A stretch of 64,000 bases of DNA from NCBI GenBank assembly GCA_016927115.1, contig JAFGNH010000012.1:28403-92402 (forward strand). The letters are read 5' to 3'. The DNA comes from Anaerolineales bacterium. GTDB taxonomy: Bacteria > Chloroflexota > Anaerolineae > Anaerolineales > E44-bin32. The number at the start of each line of letters is the position of its first letter. Position 1 is the stretch's first letter. A program made the translations under genes and the position numbers. Below the pieces are notes generated by a model. It searched no databases. It had not been told where the DNA came from and saw nothing but the letters and a program-made list of their open reading frames with translations. Below are positions 59,301-64,000 of this stretch, one piece after another.

Positions 59301-61076
59301 ATGAAACTTGAAGAGGAAAATGTGAATAAACCGGATCAAAAGGCTGTTGACCTTGTTCAGCGGGCAATACGTGGAGATCAGGATGCTTTTGCAGATTTAT
59401 TCCACCAATTGAACGAGCCCGTTCTGAACTATGTTTATCGTATGGTTGGGGACCGACCGACAGCGGAGGATATCACACAGGATGCTTTTATTCGAGCACA
59501 CCACCGCATCGATCAGCTTGGTCCCCCCTGGGATTTTAAATCCTGGGTTTATCGTATTGCTGGTAACCTGGCGATAGATCATCTGCGCAAAGCCCGACGA
59601 TTTGTGGATGTGGAGGAGGTCGAATTGATCGGCGATTCAACCACGCGGCGACCACCGGAAAAGAAAACACAGATGGCGGAACAGCGTCAGGCTGTATGGA
59701 GAACGCTGGATGGGATGCCGACTATGTATCGGCAGGCATTGGTACTGCGTGAATTTAATGCACTCTCCTATATTGAACTTTCCAATGCTCTGGAGGTGAG
59801 TTATGACGCTGCCAGGCAGATCGTTCATCGAGCGAGAATCAAATTCAGGGACCTGCACGGGATCCGGATGCTGGCGGAAGAAGCACGACAGCGTTGTTCT
59901 GTGCTTGACGATATGCTCTCGGCATATCACGATGGGGAATTGCCTGAGAGTGATCTGAAACGTGTAAAAAAGCACATGAAAACCTGCAAGGACTGCCAGG
60001 CAACTGAAAAAGAAATGCAGAAGGTCAGTGCCATGCTTGCAGTTATTCCACCGATAATTCCAACGGCTCTCTGGAAGGCTGAAATCCTTGGAGAAATCAC
60101 CCGGCGTGCAGCCGATATTAAAGTTAAACCATCCGATCAACTTTCGAAACCTGGTGTTGACTCCGGTTCTGCTGCAACAGCACAGCCGGGTACTGGAAGC
60201 AGCGTTGCTTCCGCCTTTTCCAAAGCAGCAAATTTTCTCTCGACAGCATGGCCGATGGTTGTTATACCGGTTGTCGGCATCGCTGCAGCTGCAGGTATCT
60301 TTTTGTTTGCCAACCTGCCCCCCGGGAGCCCTGGTGGTTACGGCGGTGGCGCTGAGCCTTCGCCCAGTCCCACTGTGGCATCAGCTGTGCTGCCCCAGGA
60401 TATACAAACACCAGCGCCATCTATGGCGTCTGAGATGGCGCCTTCACCTTCACCTTCGCCCACTGTTACCAGCACGATTACTGCTACGGCTACACTGGAT
60501 CCTGCAAATGCAACCGGCTTGCAGAATGTGAAGTGCCGCTACGGTCCTGACATGGTGTTTGACATCGAAACATATCTGATGAAGGATGAGACCGCACTCA
60601 TCGTGGGACGCAACAACAACGATACCTGGTGGTATATCGAACGCAATGATGGGTATGGCATGTGCTGGGTCTGGGATGGTGTAGTTGAAGTTCGCGGTGA
60701 TCTCAGCCAGGTCTCGTTTGTCGCATCCCCATCCACGCCCACACTCACACCCACACAGGCAGATACCGAAGCCCCACAGGTGGATATTTCCCTGGCCCCT
60801 GATGGAGACGGCCACCCGAATAACCACGATATGATCACGTTTACCGCTTCTGCACAGGATAACCGTGGTGTGGAGAGGATTGAAATCTGGAAAAAATCCG
60901 CTGGAGATGCCACTTTTTCGCTGGCCCATATGTGTACGGGCGTTACTGAATGTATTTACACAGGCGGCCCATATGAATCGGGTATCCTGACTTACCAGGC
61001 ACGGGCATACGATGGAGCAGGTAATGAGGGGTTGACTTTAAAAAAGCAGGTCAATGTGGTCCTTATTATTTATTGA
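59301..61076 (+). CDS. ECF sigma factor fused to zf-HC2 anti-sigma domain, TM helix and extracytoplasmic SH3b-like domain
   Basis: Sigma regions 2 and 4 (DAFADLFHQLNEPVLNYVYRMVGDRPTAEDITQDAFIRAHHRI; YRQALVLREFNALSYIELSNALEVSYDAARQIVHRARIKF), zf-HC2 (LSAYHDGELPESDLKRVKKHMKTCKDCQ), TM (MVVIPVVGIAAAAGIFLF), then CRYGPDMVFDIETYLMKDETALIVGRNNNDTWWYIE. Start 59301. Confidence 0.88.
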   Translation: MKLEEENVNKPDQKAVDLVQRAIRGDQDAFADLFHQLNEPVLNYVYRMVGDRPTAEDITQDAFIRAHHRIDQLGPPWDFKSWVYRIAGNLAIDHLRKARRFVDVEEVELIGDSTTRRPPEKKTQMAEQRQAVWRTLDGMPTMYRQALVLREFNALSYIELSNALEVSYDAARQIVHRARIKFRDLHGIRMLAEEARQRCSVLDDMLSAYHDGELPESDLKRVKKHMKTCKDCQATEKEMQKVSAMLAVIPPIIPTALWKAEILGEITRRAADIKVKPSDQLSKPGVDSGSAATAQPGTGSSVASAFSKAANFLSTAWPMVVIPVVGIAAAAGIFLFANLPPGSPGGYGGGAEPSPSPTVASAVLPQDIQTPAPSMASEMAPSPSPSPTVTSTITATATLDPANATGLQNVKCRYGPDMVFDIETYLMKDETALIVGRNNNDTWWYIERNDGYGMCWVWDGVVEVRGDLSQVSFVASPSTPTLTPTQADTEAPQVDISLAPDGDGHPNNHDMITFTASAQDNRGVERIEIWKKSAGDATFSLAHMCTGVTECIYTGGPYESGILTYQARAYDGAGNEGLTLKKQVNVVLIIY

Positions 61077-61190
61077 GACAGCTGGGAATTACATGCAGCT
61101 GAGTACAATCTGGTTTGCTGCAAGACACAGAAGCAAACTTATTCATATCAGCACCGAAGCAGTCATCGCCCCCCTGAAAGGACGGTATCC

Positions 61191-63080
61191 ATGATATCGC
61201 TGAAACACTCCCATTTGTATACCCTTGCAGGACTCATTCTTCTGGCGTTTCTTGTTTCATCCTGTGACCTTCCGGCACCTGGTGATGTCTGCAGTGGTGC
61301 GGAACTGCAAAAGGTTGAGTTGATATCACCCGCCGATTTCGAAAGTGTGGGAACCAGCCTGCCAACGCTTTCGTGGAATATGCCAGGCGATTGTGATCCC
61401 GGCTCATATACCATCCAGCTGGCCAAGGATCGGGATATGACGGTGGATTTGCTGGAGGTCACGATCGATCATCCAACCACAACGTGGGCAATTCCCGGCC
61501 CGCTGGAAAATGCTGCGGAATACTGGTGGCAGGTGAAAGCGAATGTCGAGGAAGGGGGAACACTGGTAAGCGGGCAATATTCAAACCGCTGGCGGTTCTA
61601 CTACGGACCGACCTGTGATCCGGCTCACCAGACCAACCCTGTCCTGGTATGGCCTGTGGATGGCGAGACGATCGATACCGTGCTGCCCCTGCTTGAATGG
61701 AGCTATCCATATGGCCCAGGCTGTCTGCCCGGCGGATACCGGATTGAGCTTTCCACAGACCCGGGATTGGTGGATGTGGGATTGAATGGCGGGACCGGAA
61801 ATCCAAGCACAAAATGGCTGCCGGGAGACGATCTGGTCGACTGCACCAGCTACTACTGGCGTGTGGCACCGATAGTCGATATTGCTCTGGGGCCCTATTC
61901 TGAAAGCCGCAGCTTCTTTATAGACACCGCGGGGTCCTGTGCTGCATCTCCTGCAGGATCTCTGGGAGGTTTTGTTTTTCACGATCTCTGTGCAGTTCCA
62001 TACAGTTCGGATGCTCCTGCACCGGATGGCTGTGTGGACCTGCCGGATGGCGGCATGATTGCTAATGGTATCTATGAGGAAGGTGAACCCGGCCTGGAAG
62101 GGGTCACCGTTCGGCTGGCTGAGGGTTCATGCCCGGGCACTGATACCGGATTGACTGCACTCAGTGCGGCGGACGGCTCGTATTCCTTTGAAGGCCTTTC
62201 CGCCGGAACGTTTTGTCTATCTATAAATGCCCTTGGTGATGGAAACGATCTGGTACTGATCCCGGGTGGGTGGACCTATCCGGAGAGTGGGGATGAGCCC
62301 ATTATGCAGGAGGTTACCCTTGGTGCGGGTGAGAGTAATCTGGAGGTTCACTTCGGTTGGGATTACCAGTTCCTGCCTTCACCGGCAGCCTCTGAGCCTT
62401 CCGAACCAATGGTGAAGGCACTTCAAAACGCACACTGCCGCTATGGCCCTGATCGTGATGCCTGGGATGATATGGCCTTCCTGATGGAAGGAGAAACTAC
62501 CGTTGTCGAAGGGCGCCTGGCGGATAATTCCTGGTTCTATGTGCAGAATCCCACCGGAAGCGGATTCTGCTGGATAACCGCGGGTGTTCTCGAGTTTATT
62601 GGACCTGTATTAGAAACCAAGATCGTTGCAGCGCCGGCATTTGAGCTCGCTGATGGCGGCATCAGGGGCAAGGTATGGCATGATCTCTGTGCCCCGCCCT
62701 GGCTGTATGAGGGCACACCGCCCCCGCCTCCTGAAGGTTGTATCTCCACCGGCGGTGGTGGCATGACTGCCAATGGCGTGCTGGAAAGCGGTGAACCGGG
62801 TATTTCAGGTGTCGCAGTCTATCTTGGAAGCGGCTCGTGCAATTCGACAGGGCTTGCGACGGCATACACCAACTCCAATGGTACCTATGAATTCAGCGGA
62901 TTGGCCCCGGGAACATACTGTGTCACCGTTCAGGTGACTCCCAATGCGAATGTGCTGATCCCGGGCGGGTTCAGTTATCCAGCGGTTAATGGAGATACTG
63001 CTTCTCATACTGTTACGGTCACCGCCGGAAATACCACCACCGGTGTGAGCTTTGGCTGGGATTTCCAGTTTGCACCGTAG
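61191..63080 (+). CDS. Secreted lipoprotein with FN3-like pair, SH3b-like domain and two SdrD-B-like domains
   Basis: Lipobox LLAFLVSSCDLPAPG. Duplicated Ig/FN3-like modules (LPTLSWNMPGDCDPGSYTIQLAKD / LPLLEWSYPYGPGCLPGGYRIELSTD). Two GxVxHDLCA..GxxxANGxxExGEPGxxGVxVxLxxGSC modules. CRYGPDRDAWDDMAFLMEGETTVVEGRLADNSWFYVQ. Confidence 0.85.
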   Translation: MISLKHSHLYTLAGLILLAFLVSSCDLPAPGDVCSGAELQKVELISPADFESVGTSLPTLSWNMPGDCDPGSYTIQLAKDRDMTVDLLEVTIDHPTTTWAIPGPLENAAEYWWQVKANVEEGGTLVSGQYSNRWRFYYGPTCDPAHQTNPVLVWPVDGETIDTVLPLLEWSYPYGPGCLPGGYRIELSTDPGLVDVGLNGGTGNPSTKWLPGDDLVDCTSYYWRVAPIVDIALGPYSESRSFFIDTAGSCAASPAGSLGGFVFHDLCAVPYSSDAPAPDGCVDLPDGGMIANGIYEEGEPGLEGVTVRLAEGSCPGTDTGLTALSAADGSYSFEGLSAGTFCLSINALGDGNDLVLIPGGWTYPESGDEPIMQEVTLGAGESNLEVHFGWDYQFLPSPAASEPSEPMVKALQNAHCRYGPDRDAWDDMAFLMEGETTVVEGRLADNSWFYVQNPTGSGFCWITAGVLEFIGPVLETKIVAAPAFELADGGIRGKVWHDLCAPPWLYEGTPPPPPEGCISTGGGGMTANGVLESGEPGISGVAVYLGSGSCNSTGLATAYTNSNGTYEFSGLAPGTYCVTVQVTPNANVLIPGGFSYPAVNGDTASHTVTVTAGNTTTGVSFGWDFQFAP

Positions 63081-63106
63081 GTTTGGTGCAGCAGATTGAG
63101 CAAGAC

Positions 63107-63135
63107 AATTTGCCCCGGGCATCCCGGGGCAAATT
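63107..63135 (+). terminator. Strong hairpin downstream of the 61191-63080 gene
   Basis: Perfect 13-bp stem aatttgccccggg-cat-cccggggcaaatt; no long T tract after it. Confidence 0.6.
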
Positions 63136-63540
63136 ATGTTAATGCCCCCGGAGAGCGTGCCTGCCTTTGCCATGTGTAAGGAAGACAAGAGTATCAAAAA
63201 CCCTTCGTATGATTGGTGAAAATCACTGGTACATTTACGTGTGCTAATTGACACCCGCATCTCATCTCGACGAAGATTGGGATATCCCGGAATAGTTAAG
63301 CCCTTCCCGGCTCGAAAAAATATTAACATCTCAAAGCTCCGAGGAAACTCTAGTGTCATCGTAAAGCCTGTGAGAAGCAATAGCATCACCTTACATCCTT
63401 CTGGCATCCTGAAGCGCGCAATGGACCACTACGGCGATGGTCTGGCTTGTGAGGCGCAATGATAAACGCAGACCTTCTGCATCCTTCAACCATGATGCCC
63501 CGGCACTCCGTTGACTCATCATATTAATCAACACCCACGA

Positions 63541-63646
63541 GAGGTCCTTCGCAAGCTCAGGATGACAGAAAATGATGGGAAGTCCCTCGCAAGTTTGGAA
63601 TGACAGAATAGGAAGGGAGATCCTTCGCAAGCTCGGCATGGCAGAA
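63541..63646. repeat. Three degenerate tandem copies of an intergenic repeat (TTCTGTCATCCTGAGCTTGCGAAGGA-type)
   Basis: 63541-63570 gaggtccttcgcaagctcaggatgacagaa; 63577-63608 gggaagtccctcgcaagtttggaatgacagaa; 63616-63646 ggagatccttcgcaagctcggcatggcagaa. Confidence 0.8.
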
Positions 63647-64000
63647 AGTGAGAGGGCTTCCCCCTCCTGTCATCTTGTATAGACCGGGGACATCATAAAC
63701 ACCCGGACAGGGACATAGTGGACACTTCATATTTCACATGTTTCAAATAATTTTCAGCATTCTGTTGTGTCAACACCTCAATAACACATACATCTATGTC
63801 GTTGGAGCGTCGGTCTGTTTAAAGGCACAAAAAAAAATGATCGGAGCGACCTGCTGCCCGCTCTTCGTTCACGTAATGAGGTGGGCGACTGCGGCAACCA
63901 TCTGACCCTTGTTTTGTCATTAGTATGCTAAAAATGCGGTAAATTTAGAAGAAGGGGACACGGCAGGCCGACTGTCATCAGGTCCATTGGAGACCGCCTC

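Noticed and set aside
60450-60929. 159-aa minus-strand ORF
   Set aside because: Antisense to the fused sigma protein; composition not protein-like.
63241-63462. 73-aa ORF (..SNSITLHPSGILKRAMDHYGDGLACEAQ)
   Set aside because: Might be a decayed gene fragment, but I cannot assign it to any family and it lies in a repeat-rich, gene-poor region.

Overview
This 64 kb window is bacterial chromosome with dense genes on both strands. The gene content (cdaA/cdaR/der, ComEC, many zinc-ribbon and LysM proteins, stand-alone secreted proteins, abundant two-component and ECF regulators) suggests a Chloroflexota (Anaerolineae-like) organism; this is inference, with no rRNA in the window to test it. Recognisable housekeeping genes are polA, der, miaB, queG, uvrA, cdaA and a CdaR/YbbR gene. 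I found no rRNA, no confident tRNA and no CRISPR array. The most interesting regions are: (1) 59301-63080, an ECF sigma factor fused to a zf-HC2 anti-sigma domain, a TM helix and an extracytoplasmic SH3b-like domain that recurs in the secreted protein encoded next door; (2) 43818-48651, a tightly coupled six-gene operon (acidic secreted protein, small anchored protein, ApbE, ferric-reductase-like membrane protein, response regulator, histidine kinase), with Asp/Glu/His-rich patches in both the first protein and the kinase sensor loop and no obvious ApbE substrate; (3) 8792-11583, a convergent pair of diverged paralogues of an unrecognised family, one directly downstream of a receiver-GAF-'kinase' that lacks the H-box histidine; (4) 52431-55418, an AT-rich divergent locus encoding a 685-aa HTH/TPR-like protein and a membrane protein with a LysM-like tail; (5) a ParB-like domain fused to Usp domains; (6) proteins whose catalytic motifs look lost (the ComEC metallo-beta-lactamase domain and a metallophosphoesterase lacking GNHD); (7) a short group II intron RT remnant hidden in an intergenic region; (8) a structured intergenic region with mutually exclusive pairings. 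All calls come from reading the sequence; no searches were run.
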